64,000 nucleotides of DNA from Aegilops tauschii subsp. strangulata (lineage: Eukaryota; Streptophyta; Magnoliopsida; Poales; Poaceae), in assembly GCF_002575655.3 (NCBI RefSeq), contig NC_053037.3, forward strand, positions 325,961,294-326,025,293, written 5' to 3'. Positions 9,963-22,340 of the stretch are shown here, in pieces. The position numbers were made by a program, and so were the translations under genes. Each line of letters starts with the position of its first letter. Position 1 is the first letter of the stretch. The notes below the pieces were generated by a model. The model made no database searches and was not told the DNA's origin. It saw only the letters and a list, made by a program, of their open reading frames with translations.

Positions 9963-12900
9963 TGAAGGAAATATGCCCTAGAGGCAATAATAAAGTTGTT
10001 ATTTATATTTCCTTATATCATGATAAATGTTTATTATTCATGCTAGAATTTTATTAACCAGAAACTTAGTACATGTGTGAATACATAGACAAAATAGAGT
10101 GTCCCTAGTATGCCTCTACTTGACTAGCTTGTTCATCAAAGATGGTTAAGTTTCCTAGCCATGGACATATGTTGTCATTTGATGAACGGGATCACATCAT
10201 TAGAGAATGATGTGATGGACAAGACCCATCCGTTAGCTTAGCACTATGATCGTTTAGTTTGTTGCTATTGCTTTCATCATGACTTATACATGTTCCTCTG
10301 ACTATGAGATTATGCAACTCCCGAATACCGGAGGAACAATTAGTGTTCTATCAAACGTCACAACGTAACTGGGTGATTATAAAGATGCTCTACAGGTGTC
10401 TCCGATGGTGTTTGTTGAGTTGGCATAGATCGAGATTAGGATTTGTCACTCCGATTGTCGGAGAGATATCTTTGGGCCCTCTCAGTAATGCACATCACTA
10501 TAAGCCTTGCAAGCAACGTGACTAATGAGTTAGTTGCGGGATGATGCATTATGGAACGAGTAAAGAGACTTGCCGATAACGAGATTGAACTAGGTATGGT
10601 GATACCGACGATCGAATCTTGGGCAAGTAATATACCGACGACAAAGGTGTTGGGGAACATAGTAATTTCAAAAAAATTCCTACGCACACGCAAGATCATG
10701 GTGATGCATAGCAACGAGAGGGGAGAGTGTTGTCCACGTACCCTCGTAGACCGACAGCGGAAGCGTTATCATAACGCGGTTGATGTAGTCGTACGTCTTC
10801 ACGATCCGACCGATCAAGTACCAAACGTACGGCACCTCCGAGTTCTACACACGTTCAGCTCGATGACGTCCCTCGAACTCCGATCCAGCCGAGTGTTGAG
10901 GGAGAGTTTCGTCAGCACGACGGCGTGGTGACGATGATGATGTTCCACCGACGCAGGGCTTCGCCTAAGCTCTGCAACGGTATTATCGAGGTGTAATATG
11001 CTGGAGGGGGGCACCGCACACGGCTAAAATATCGTATATCAAGTTGTGTCTCTGGGGTGCCCCCCTGCCCCCGTATATAAAGGAGCAAGGGGAAGAGGGC
11101 CGGCCAAGGGGAGGTGGCGTGCCCAAGGGGGGAGTCCTACTCCCGGTTCGGACTAGCCCATGGGGAGGGGTGCGGCCACCCTTTGAGGTCTTTCCCTCCT
11201 TTCCCGTATGGCCCATTAAGGCCCAATACGAATTCCCGTAACTCTCCGGTACTCCGAAAAATACCGGAATCACTCGGAACCTTTCCGAAGTCCGAATATA
11301 GTCGTCCAATATATCGATCTTTACGTCTCGGCCATTTCGAGACTCCTCGTCATGTCCCCGATCTCATCCGGGACTCCGAACTCCTTCGGTACATCAAAAC
11401 TCAATAAAACTGTCATCGTAACGTTAAGCGTGCGGACCCTTCGGGTTCGAGAACTATGTAGACATGACCGAGACACCTCTCCGGTCAATAACCAATAGCG
11501 GGACCTGGATGCCCATATTGGCTCCCACATATTCTACAAAGATCTTTATCGGTCAGACCGCATAACAACATACGTTGTTCCCTTTGTCATCGGTATGTTA
11601 CTTGCCCGAGATTCGATCGTCGGTATCTCGATACCTAGTTCAATCTCGTTACTGGCAAGTCTCTTTACTCGTTCCGTAATACATCATCCCGCAACTAACT
11701 CATTAGTCACAATGCTTGCAAGGCTTATAGTGATGTGCATTACCGAGTGGGCCCAGAGATACCTCTCCGACAATCGGAGTGACAAATCCTAATCTCGAAA
11801 TACGCCAACCCAACAAGTACCTTTGGAGACACCTGTAGAGCACCTTTATAATCACCCATTTACGTTGTGACTTTTGGTAGCACACAAAGTGTTCCTCCGG
11901 TAAACGGGAGTTGCATAATCTCATAGTCATAGGAACATGTATAAGTCATGAAGAAAGCAATAGCAACATACTAAACGATCGAGTGCTAAGCTAACGGAAT
12001 GGGTCAAGTCAATCACGTCATTCTCCTAATGAGGTGATCCCGTTAATCAAATGACAACTCATGTCTATGGCTAGGAAACATAACCATCTTTGATTAACGA
12101 GCTAGTCAAGTAGAGGCATACTAGTGACACTCTGTTTGTCTATGTATTCACACATGTATTATGTTTCCGGTTAATACAATTCTAGCATGAATAATAAACA
12201 TTTATCATGATATAAGGAAATATATAATACTTTATTATTGCCTCTAGGGCATATTTCCTTCAAAAGGGACCAACGTATGTTGCTATGCGGTTTGACCGAT
12301 AAAAATCTTTGTAGAATATGTAGGAGCCAATATGAGCATCCAGGTTCATTTGTTATTGGCCGGAGATGAGTCTCGGTCATGTCTACATAGTTCTCGAACC
12401 CGTAGAGTCCGCACGCTTAACGTTCGGTGACGATCGGTATTATGAGTTTATGTGTTTTGATGTACCGAAGGTTGTTCGGAGTCCCGGATGTGATCACGGA
12501 CATGACGAGGAGTCTCGAAATGGTCGAGACATGAAGATTGATATATTGGAAGGTTATGTTTGGACACCGGAAAGGTTTCGGATGAGTTCGGGCATTTTCC
12601 GGAGTACCGGGGGGTTACCGGAACCCCCCGTGGAGTTAATGAGCCTTAATGGGCCATGGTGGAAGAGATGAGGAGGCGGCCAAGTGGGAGGCGCGCACCC
12701 CCCAAGCCCAATCCGAATTGGGGGGGGCGGCCCCCTTTCCTTCTCTCCCTCTCCCTCTTCCTTCTTCTCCTACTCCAACTAGGGAAGGGGGAAACCTACT
12801 CCTACTAGGAGTAGGAATCCCTCCTTGGGCGCGCCCCACGCCATCATGCTGACAAAACTCTCCCTCGACCTTAGCTTGATCAAGAGTTCGAGGGACATCA

Positions 12901-13046
12901 CCGAGCTAAATGTGTGCAGATCGCGGAGGTGCCGTGCTTTCGGTACTTGATCGGTTGGACATACTCTCCCTGCTCGTTGCTATGCATCTCCTAGATAGAT
13001 CTTGTGTGATCGTAGGAATTTTTTTGAAATACTGCGTTCCCCAACA
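9963..13046 (+). mobile_element. 5' LTR of copia I, split by a solo LTR
   Basis: The LTR consists of 9963-10647 and 12268-13046, about 1.46 kb in all, starting TGAAGG and ending CCCCAACA. Compared with the 3' LTR it lacks about 190 bp around 12840 (a jump from 'gcgccccacgcc' to 'aactctccctcg'). It keeps a segment near 12535-12660 that the 3' LTR has lost. Confidence 0.9.
10648..12262 (-). mobile_element. Solo LTR, same family, inverted
   Basis: A complete 1615-bp LTR in minus orientation: it begins TGTTGGGGAACATAG (the reverse of the LTR 3' end) and ends GGGCATATTTCCTTCA (the reverse of the 5' end). It is flanked by a perfect duplication, AAAGG at 10643-10647 and 12263-12267. There is no internal region, so it is the product of LTR-LTR recombination after insertion. 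A TATA-like box (gtatataaa) on its minus-strand transcript side is at 11073-11081. It is the longest of the LTRs of this family here and lacks the big deletions of the two LTRs of element I. Confidence 0.93.
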
Positions 13047-13047
13047 G

Positions 13048-13061
13048 TGGCATCCGAGCCA
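13048..13061 (+). promoter_or_regulatory. Primer-binding site of copia I
   Basis: TGGCATCCGAGCCA begins two bases after the 5' LTR. It resembles the usual copia PBS TGGTATCAGAGCC, complementary to the initiator methionine tRNA 3' end, with two differences. It primes minus-strand DNA synthesis. Confidence 0.8.
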
Positions 13062-14279
13062 GGTCTATGCGTGGATGTTATATGCACGAGTAGAACACAA
13101 AGAGTTGTGGGTGATAATAGTCATACTGCTTACCAGCATGTCATGCTTTGATTCGGCGATATTGTTGGATGAAGCGGCCCAGACCGACATTACATGACCG
13201 CGTTCATGAGACTGGTTCTACCGCCGTGCTTCACACACAGGTGGCTAGTGGGTGTCTGTTTCTCCAACTCTAGTTGAATCAAGTGTGACTACGCCCGGTC
13301 CTTGTTGAAGGTTAAAACAGCACACTTGACAAAAAATCATTGTGGTTTTTGATGCATAGCTAAGAACGGTTCTTGCTAAGCCCGTAGCAGCCACGTAAAA
13401 TTTGCAACAACAAGTAGATGACGTCTAACTTGTTTTTTGCAAGGCATGTTGTGATGTGATATGGTCAAGACGTGATGATATATAAATTGTTGTATGAGAT
13501 GATCATGTTTTGTAACAGTTATCGGCAACTGGCAGGAGCCTTATGGTTGTCGCTTTATTGTATGAAATGCAATCGCCATGTAATTGTTTTACTTTATCAC
13601 TAAGCGGTAGCGATAGTCGTGATAGCAATAGTTGGCGAGATGACAACGATGCTTCGATGGAGATCAAGGTGTCAAGCCCGTGACGATGGTGATCATGACG
13701 GTTCTTTGGAGATGGAGATCAAAGGCACAAGATGATGATGGCCATATCATATCACTTATATTGATTGCATGTGATCTTTATCCTTTATGCATCTTATTTT
13801 GCTTAGTTCGGCGGTAGCACTATAAGATGGTCTCTCACTAAATTTCAATGTATAAGTGTTCTCCCTGAGTATGCACCGGTGCGATAGTTCGTCGTGCCGA
13901 GACACCACGTGATGATCGGGTGTGATAAGCTCTACGTTCACATACAATGGGTGCAAGCCAGTTTTGCACATGCAGAATACTCGGGTTAAACTTGACGAGC
14001 CTAGCATATGCAGATATGGCCTCGGAACACTGAGACCGAAAGGTCGAGCGTGAATCATATAGTAGATATGATCAACATAGTGATGTTCACCATTGAAAAC
14101 TACTCCATCTCACGTGATGATCGGACATGGTTTAGTTGATTTGGATCACGTGATCACTTAGATGATTGGAGGGATATCTATCTAAGTGGTAGTTCTTAAG
14201 CAATATGATTAATTGAACTTTAATTTATCATGAACTTAGTACCTGATAGTATTTTGCTTGTCTATGTTGTTGTAGATCA
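13062..14279 (+). other. Untranslated leader of copia I
   Basis: About 1.2 kb between the primer site and the gag ATG without long frames, as is usual in BARE/Angela-type elements. The corresponding leader in element II is 21085-22340, and the two are similar throughout, for example around 'caccacgtgatgatcgggtg' (13902 and 21973). Confidence 0.75.
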
Positions 14280-17200
14280 ATGGCCCGTGCTACTGTTCCT
14301 TTGAATTTTAATGCGTTCCTAGAGAAAGCTAAGTTGAAAGATGATGGTAGCAACTACACGGACTGGGTCTGTAACTTGAGGATTATCCTCATTGCTGCAC
14401 AGAAGAATTACGTCCTAGAAGCACCGCTAGGTGCAAGACCCGCCGCAGGAGCAACGTCGGACGTTGTGAACGCCTGACAGAGCAAAGCTGATGACTACTC
14501 GATAGTTCAATGTGCCATGCTTTACGGCTTAGAACCGGGACTTCAACGACGTTTTGAACGTCATGGAGCATATGAGATGTTCCAGGAGTTGAATTTAATA
14601 TTTCAAGCAAATGCCCGGATTGAGAGATATGAAGTCTCCAATAAGTTCTACAGCTGTAAAATGGAGGAGAATAGTTCTATCAGTGAACATATACTCAAAA
14701 TGTCTGGGTATCATAATCACTTGACTTAGTTGGGAGTTAATATTCCGGTTGATAGTGTCATTGACAGAGTTCTTCAATAACTGCCACCAAGCTACAAAAG
14801 CTTCGCGATGAACTATAATATGCAAGGGATGGATAAGACAATTCCCGAGATCTTCGCGATGCTAAAGGCTGCGGAGGTAGAAATCAAGAAGGAGCATCAA
14901 GTGTTGATGGTCAACAAGACCACCGGTTTCAAGAAAAAGGGTAAAGGGAAGAAGGGGAACTTCAAGAAGAACAGCAAACAAGTTGCTGCTCAAGTGAAGA
15001 AGCCCATGTCTGGACCTAAGCCTGAGACTGAGCGCTTCTACTGCAACGGGACTGGTCACTGGAAGCGGAACTGCCCCAAGTATTTGGCGGATAAGAAGGA
15101 TGGCAAAGTGAACAAAGGTATATGTGATATGCATGTTATTGATGTGTACCTTACTAATGCTCGCAGTAGTGCCTGGGTATTTGATACTGGTTCTGTTGCT
15201 AATATTTGCAACTCGAAACAGGGACTATGAATTAAGCGAAGATTGGCTAAGGACGAGGTGACGATGCGCGTGGGAAATGGTTCCAAAGTCGATGTGATCG
15301 CCGTCGGCACGCTACCTCTACATCTACCTTCGGGATTAGTTTTAGACCTGAATAATTGTTATTTGGTGCCAGCGTTAAGCATGAACATTATATCTGGATC
15401 TTGTTTGATGTGAGACAGTTATTCATTTAAATCTGAGAATAATGGTTGTTCTATTTATATGAGTAATATCTTTTATGGTCATGCACCCTTGAAGAGCGGT
15501 CTATTTTTGTTGAATCTCGATAGTAGTGATACACATATTCATAATATTGAAGCCAAAAGATGCAGAGTTGATAATGATAGTGCAACTTATTTGTGGCACT
15601 ACCATTTGGGTCATATTGGTGTAAAGTGCATGAAGAAACTCCATGCTGATGGACTTTTGGAATCACTTGATTATGAATCACTTGGTACTTGCGAACCATG
15701 CCTCATGGGCAAGATGACTAAAACTCCGTTCTCCGGAACAATGGAGCGAGCAATAGATTTATTAGAAATAATACATACTGATGTATGCGGTCCGATGAGT
15801 GTTGAGGCTCGCGGCGGGTACCATTATTTTCTGACCTTCACAGATGATTTGAGCAGATGTGGGTATATCTATTTGATGAAACACAAGTCTGAAACATTTG
15901 AAAAGTTCAAAGAATTTCAGAGTGAAGTGGAAAATCATCGTAACAAGAAAATAAAGTTTTTGCGATCTGATCCTGGAGGAGAATATTTGAGTTACGAGTT
16001 TGGTCTTCATTTGAAACAATGCAGAATAGTTTCGCAACTCACACCACCCGGAACACCGCAGCGAAATGGTGTGTCCGAACGTCGTAACCTCACTTTATTA
16101 GATATGGTGCGATCTATGATGTCTCTTATCGATTTACCGCTATCGTTTTGGGGTTATGCATTAGAGACGGCTGCATTCACGTTAAATAGGGCACCATTTA
16201 AATCCGTTGAGATGACACCATATGAACTGTGGTTTAGCAAGAAACCTAAGCTGTTGTTTCTTAAAGTTTGGGGCTATGATGCTTATGTGAAAAAGTTTCA
16301 ACCTGATAAGCTCGAACCCAAATCAGAGAAATGCGTCTTCATAGGATACCCAAAGGAAACTGTTGGGTACACCTTCTATCATAGATCCGAAGGCAAGATA
16401 TTCGTTGCTTAGAATGGATCCTTTCTAGAGAAGGAGTTTCTCTCGAAAGAAGTGAGTGGGAGGAAAGTAAAACTTGATGAGGTAATTGTACCTTCTCCCA
16501 AATTGGAAAGTAGTTCATCACAGAAATCAGTTCCAGTGATGCCTACACCAATTAGTGAGGAAGTTAATGATGATGATCATTAAACTTCAGATCAAGTTAC
16601 TACCGAACCTCGTAGGTCAAGAAGAATATGTTCCGCACCAGAGTGGTATGGTAATCCTATTCTGGGAATCATGTAACTAGACCATGACGAACCTACGAAC
16701 TATGAGGAAGCGATGATGAGCCCAGATTCCGCGAAATGGTTTGAGGCCATGAAATCTGAGATGGGATCCATGTATGAGAACAAAGTATGGACTTTGATTG
16801 ACTTGCCCGATGATCGGTGAGCCATTGAGAATAAATGGATCTTCAAGAGGAAGACAGACGCTGATAGTAGTGTTACTATCTACAAAGCTCGAATTGTCGC
16901 AAAAGGTTTTCAACAAGTTCAAGGTGTTGACTACGATGAGATTTTCTCACTCGTATCGATGCTTAGAGTCTGTCCGAATCATGTTAGCAATTGCCGCATT
17001 TTATGAAATCTGGCAAAATGGATATCAAAACTGCATTCCTTAATGGATTTTTTAAAGAAGAGTTGTATATGATGCAACCAGAAGGTTTTGTCAATCCTAA
17101 AGGTGCTAACAAAATGTGCAAGCTCCAGCGATCCATCTATGGACTGGTGCAAGCATCTCGGAGTTGGAATATATGCTTTGATGAGTTGATCAAAGCATAT

Positions 17201-17960
17201 AGTTTTATACAGACCTGCGGTGAAGCCTGTATTTACAAGTAAGTGAGTGGGAGCACTACAACTTTTCTGATAAGTGTACGTGAATGACATATTGTTGATC
17301 GGAAATGATGTAGAATTTTTCTGGAAAGCATAAAGGAGTGTTTGAAAGGAGTTTTTCCAAAGAAAGACCTCGGCGAAACTGCTTACATATTGAGCATCAA
17401 GATCTATAGAGATAGATCCAGACGCTTGATAAGATTTTTCAATGAGTACATACCTTGATAAGATTTTGAAGGAGTTCAAAATGGATCAGTCAAAGAAGGA
17501 GTTCTTGCTTGAGTTGTAAGGTATGAAATTGAGTAAGACCCAAAACCGGACCACGGTAGAAAATAGAGAGAGAATGAAAGTCATTCCCTATGCCTCAGCC
17601 ATAGGTTCTATAAAGTATGGTATGCTGTATCCAGACCTATTGGGTACCTCACCATGAGTTTGGCAAGAGGGTACAATAGTGATCCAGGAGTGGATAACTG
17701 GACAGCGGTCAAAATTATCCTTAGTGGAATAAGGATATGTTTCTCGATTATGGAGGTGATAAAGAGTTCGTCGTAAAGAGTTACATCGATGCAAGCTTTG
17801 ACACCGATCTGGATGACTCTGAGTCTTGATCTAGATACATATTGAAAGTGGGAGCAAATAGCTAGAGTAGCTCCGTGCAGAGCATTGTAGACATAGAAAT
17901 TTGCAAAATACATACGGATGTGAATGTTGCAGATCCGTATACTAAAATTTCTCTCACAGG
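14280..17960 (+). pseudogene. Decayed gag-pol of copia I
   Basis: Gag begins at the ATG of 14280 (MARATVPLNFNAFLEKAKLK). It is soon interrupted by TGA at 14476-14478, where element II has a tryptophan codon. Later parts are recognisable in order: a zinc knuckle at 15033-15074, the protease region, a pre-integrase and integrase core in the frame 15459-16412 (HTDVCGPMS, SDPGGEY, PQRNGVSE), then reverse transcriptase from about 16690. The first knuckle cysteine is Arg (15033-15035). The RT motif is YVND (17277-17288) instead of YVDD, so a catalytic aspartate is gone. TGA at 15411-15413 is shared with element II. Most of the RNase H region is deleted near 17830-17890. The element cannot make a working polyprotein. 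Confidence 0.9.
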
Positions 17961-17984
17961 CAAAGCATGATCATACCTTATTAC

Positions 17985-18145
17985 TATTGGGTGTTAATCA
18001 CATAGCGATGTGAACTAGATTATTGACTAGTAAAAAATTTGAGTGTTGGTCTCATGGCGATGTGAACTATGGGTGTTAATCACGTAAAGATGTGAACTAT
18101 TAGTGTTAAATCACATGGTGATGTGAACTAGATTATTGACTCTAG
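17985..18145 (+). repeat. Short repeats before the 3' LTR of copia I
   Basis: A ~27-35-bp unit related to 'gtgttaatcacatggcgatgtgaacta' is repeated about five times with variation. It lies between the end of pol and the polypurine tract. Element II has only one trace of it, so the unit was amplified in element I or lost from II. Confidence 0.75.
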
Positions 18146-18148
18146 TGC

Positions 18149-18159
18149 AAGTGGGAGAC
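18149..18159 (+). promoter_or_regulatory. Polypurine tract of copia I
   Basis: AAGTGGGAGAC directly precedes the 3' LTR start TGAAGG. The same AAGTGGGAGAC precedes the 3' LTR of element II at 26331-26341. Confidence 0.85.
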
Positions 18160-19336
18160 TGAAGGAAATATGCCCTAGAGGAAATAATAAAGTTGTTATT
18201 TATATTTCCTTATATCATGATAAATATTTATTATTCATGCTAGAATTGTATTAACCGGAAACTTAGTACATGTGTGAATACATAGACAAAACAGAGTGTC
18301 CCTAGTATGCCTCTACTTGACTAGCTCGTTCATCAAAGATGGTTAAGTTTCCTAGCCATGGACATATGTTTTCATTTGATGAACGGGATCACATCATTAG
18401 AGAATGACGTGATGGACAAGACCCATCTGTTAGCTTAGCACTATGATCGTTTAGTTTGTTGCTATTGCTTTCATCATGACTTATACATGTTCCTCTGACT
18501 ATGAGATTATGCAACTCCCGAATACCGGAGGAACACTTAGTGTGATATCAAACATCACAACGTAACTGGGTGATTATAAATATGCTCTACAGGTGTCTCC
18601 GATGGTGTTTGTTGAGTTGGCATAGATCGAGATTAGGATTTGTCACTAAGATTGTCGGAGAGGTATCTCTGGGACCTCTCGGTAATGCACATCACTATAA
18701 GCCTTGCAAGCAATGTGACTAATGAGTTAGTTGCGGGATGATGCATTATGGAACGAGTAAAGAGACTTGCCGATAACGAGATTGAACTAGGTATGGTGAT
18801 ACCGACGACCGAATCTCGGGCAAGTAACATACCGATGACAAAGGGAACAACGTATGTTGTTATGCGGTTTGACCGATAAAGATCTTCGTAGAATATGTAG
18901 GAGCCAATATGAGCATCCAGGTTCCGCTATTGGTTATTGACCGGAGATGAGTCTCGGTCATGTCTACATAGTTCTCGAACCCGTAGGGTCCACACGAACG
19001 TTCGGTGTCAATCTGTATTATGAGTTTATGTGTTTTGGTGTACTGAAGGTTGTTCGGAGTCCCGGATGTGATCACGGACATGACGAGGAGTCTCGAAATG
19101 GTCGAGACATGAGGAAGAGATGAGGAGGCGGCCAAGTGGGAGGCGCGTGCCCCCCAAGCCCAATCCGAATTGGGGGGGGGGCTTTCGTTCTCTCCCTCTC
19201 CCTCTTCCTTCTTCTCCTACTCCAACTAGGGAGGGGGAAACCTACTCCTACTAGGAGTAGGAATCCCCCCTTGGGCGCGCCCCATGAGGCCGGCCCTCCC
19301 CCTCCTCCACTCCTTTATATACGGGGGAGGGGGCAC

Positions 19337-21069
19337 TATTGGAAATATGCCCTAGAGGCAATAATAAAATGGTTATTATTATATTTCCTTGTTCATGATA
19401 ATTGTCTATTGTTCATGCTATAATTGTGTTATCCGGAAATCGTAATACATGTGTGAACACATAGACCATAACATGTCCCTAGTGAGCCTCTAGTTGACTA
19501 GCTCGTTGATCAATAGATGGTTACGGTTTCCTGACCATGGACATTGGATGTCATTGATAACGGGATCACATCATTAGGAGAATGATGTGATGGACAAGAC
19601 CCAATCCTAAGCATAGCACTAGATCGTGTAGTTCATTTGCTAAAGCTTTTCTAATGTCAAGTATCATTTCCTTAGACTATGAGATCGTGCAACTCCCGTA
19701 TACCGTAGGAATGCTTTGGGTGTACCAAACGTCACAACGTAACTAGGTGGCTATAAAGGTGCACTACAGGTATCTCCCGAAGTGTCTGTTTGGTTGGCAG
19801 GGATCGAGACTGGGATTTGTCACTCCGTATGACGGAGAGGTATCTCTGGGCCCACTCGGTAATGCATCATCATAATGAGCTCAATATGTGACTAAGTAGT
19901 TAGTCACAGGGATCATGCATTACGGAACGAGTAAAGTGACTTGCCGGTAACGAGATTGAACGAGGTATTGGGATACCGACGATCGAATCTCGGGCAAGTA
20001 ACATACTGATTGACAAAGGGAATTGTATACGGGATTGCTTGAATCCTCGACATCGTGGTTCATCCGATGAGATCATCGTGGAACATGTGGGAGCCAACAT
20101 GGGTATCCAGATCCTGCTGTTGGTTATTGGCTAGAGAGCTGTCTCGGTCATGTCTGCATGATTCCCGAACCCGTAGGGTCTACACACTTAAGGTTTGATG
20201 ACGCTAAGGTTATAAGGAAGATTTGTATGTGATTACCGAATGTTGTTTGGAGTCCCGGATGAGATCCCGGACGTCACAAGGAGTTCTGGAATGGTCCGGC
20301 GGTGAAGATTTATATATGGGAAGTCATCATACGGTCACCGGAAATATTCGGGGGTATACCGGTATTGTACCGGGACCACCGGAGGGGTTCCGGGGGTCCA
20401 CCGGGAGGGTCCACCTGCCCCGGAGGGCCTTATGGGCTGTAGGTGGAAGGGAACCAGCCCCGAAGTGGGCTGGGCGCCATCCCCCCTAGGGCCCATGCGC
20501 CTAGGGTTGGGGGGAACCCTAAAGGGGGCGCCCCCCTTGCTTGGGGGGCAAGCCCCCTCCCCCTTGGCCGCCGCCCCCCCCCTCTAGATCTTATCGAGAG
20601 GGGCCGGCCCCCTTCCCCCTTCTCCCTATAAATAGAGGGGTGGAGGGAGGGCCGCAGCACCACATCCAAGGCGCAGCCCCTCCCCTCCCCAACACCTCTC
20701 CTCCTCCGCGTGAGCTTGGCGAAGCCCTGCCGGAGAACTGCCACTCCATCACCACCACGCTATCGTGCTGCTGTTGGAGCCCTCTTCCTCAACCTCTCCC
20801 TCCTCCTTGCTGGATCAAGGTGCGGGAGACGTCACTGGGCTGCACGTGTGTTGAACGCGGAGGCGCCGTTGTTCGGCGCTAGGATCGGAATCCATCGCGA
20901 TCTGAATCGCTACGAGTACGACTCCCTCATCCGCGTTCTTGCAACGCTTCCATCTCGCGATCTTCAAAGTTATGAAGATGCACTCCCCTCTCTCTCGTTG
21001 CTAGTTACTCCATAGATTGATCTTGGTGATGCGTAGAAAAAATATTAATTTCTGCAACGATCCCCAACA
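19337..21069 (+). mobile_element. 5' LTR of copia II
   Basis: Starts TATTGGAAATATGCCC, where the 3' LTR has TGTTGG, so the first dinucleotide TG has mutated to TA. Ends GATCCCCAACA. Contains a GC-rich promoter-proximal stretch (20400-20640) and the TATA box at 20627. GC-rich frames here are not genes. Confidence 0.93.
20627..20635 (+). promoter_or_regulatory. TATA box in 5' LTR of copia II
   Basis: TATAAATAG follows a C/T-rich stretch, with a G-rich segment after it. It is the likely core promoter of the retroelement transcript. The 3' LTR carries TATAAATATA at 27621-27630 in the same context. Confidence 0.75.
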
Positions 21070-21070
21070 G

Positions 21071-21084
21071 TGGCATCATGAGCT
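21071..21084 (+). promoter_or_regulatory. Primer-binding site of copia II
   Basis: TGGCATCATGAGCT starts two bases after the 5' LTR. It aligns with the element I site (TGGCATCCGAGCCA) and the usual initiator-tRNA-complementary TGGTATCAGAGCC, but is diverged. Confidence 0.7.
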
Positions 21085-22340
21085 AGGTCTATGCGTAGTT
21101 TCTATGCACGAGTAGAACACAAGTTGTTGTGGGCGTCGATTTTGTCAATTTACTTGTCGTTACTAGTCTTATCTTGATGCGGCGGCATCATGGGATGAAG
21201 CAGCCCAGACCGACCTTACACGTACGCTTACGTGAGACAGGTTCCACCAACTGACATGCACTAGTTGCATAAGGTGGCTAGCGGGTGTCTGTCTCTCCCA
21301 CTTTAGTCGGATCGGATTCGATGAAAAGGGCCCTTATGAAGGGTAAATAGAAATTGGCATATCACGTTGTGGTTTTGGCGTAGGTAAGAAACGTTCTTGC
21401 TAGAAACCTATAGCAGCCACGTAAAAATTTGCAACAACAATTAGAGGACTTCTAACTTGTTTTTGCAGCATGTGTCATGTGATGTGATATGGCCAGAAGA
21501 ATGTGATGAATGATATATGTGATGTATGAGATTGGTCATGTTCTTGTAATAGGAATCACAACTTGCATGTCGATGAGTATGACAACCGGCAGGAGCCATA
21601 GGAGTTGTCTTAATTTATTTATGACCTGCGTGTCAACTGAAACGTCATGTAATTGCTTTACTTTATTGCTAACCGTTAGCCATAGTAGTAGAAGTAATAG
21701 TTGGCGAGACAACTTCATGAAGACACGATGATGGTGATCATGGTTTCATGCCGGTGACGATGATGATCATGGCGCCCCGAAGATGGAGATCAAAAGGAGC
21801 AAAATGATATTGGCCATATCATGTCACTATTTGATTGCATGCGATGTTTATCATGTTTTACATCTTATTTGCTTAGAACGACGGTAGCCTAAATAAGATG
21901 ATCTCCCACTAAAATTTCAAGAATTGTGTTCCCCCTAACTGTGCACCGTTGCAAAAGTCCGTTGTTCCGAAGCACCACGTGATGATCGGGTGTGATAGGT
22001 CCTAACGTTCGCATACAACGGGTGTAAGCCAGATTTACACACGCAATACACTTAGGTTGACTTGACGAGCCTAGCATGTACAGACATGGCCTCGAAACAA
22101 GGAAGACCGAAAGGTCGAACATGAGTCGTATAGAAGATACGATCAACATGAAGATGTTCACCGATGATGACTAGTCCGTCTCACGTGATGATCGGACACG
22201 GCCTAGTTGACTCGGATCATGTATCACTTAGATGACTAGAGGGATGTTTGTCTGAGTGGGAGTTCATTAGTAATTTGATTAGATGGACTTAATTATCATG
22301 AACTTAGTCTAAAATCTTTACAATATGTCTTGTAGATCAA
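21085..22340 (+). other. Untranslated leader of copia II
   Basis: About 1.25 kb without long frames between the primer site and the gag ATG. It is collinear with the leader of element I at 13062-14279. Confidence 0.75.

Noticed and set aside
20541..20882. Long open frames in the GC-rich part of copia II LTRs (also 27585-27876)
   Set aside because: They lie wholly inside LTRs, occur in both LTR copies with differences in reading frame, and consist of Pro/Gly/Arg runs.
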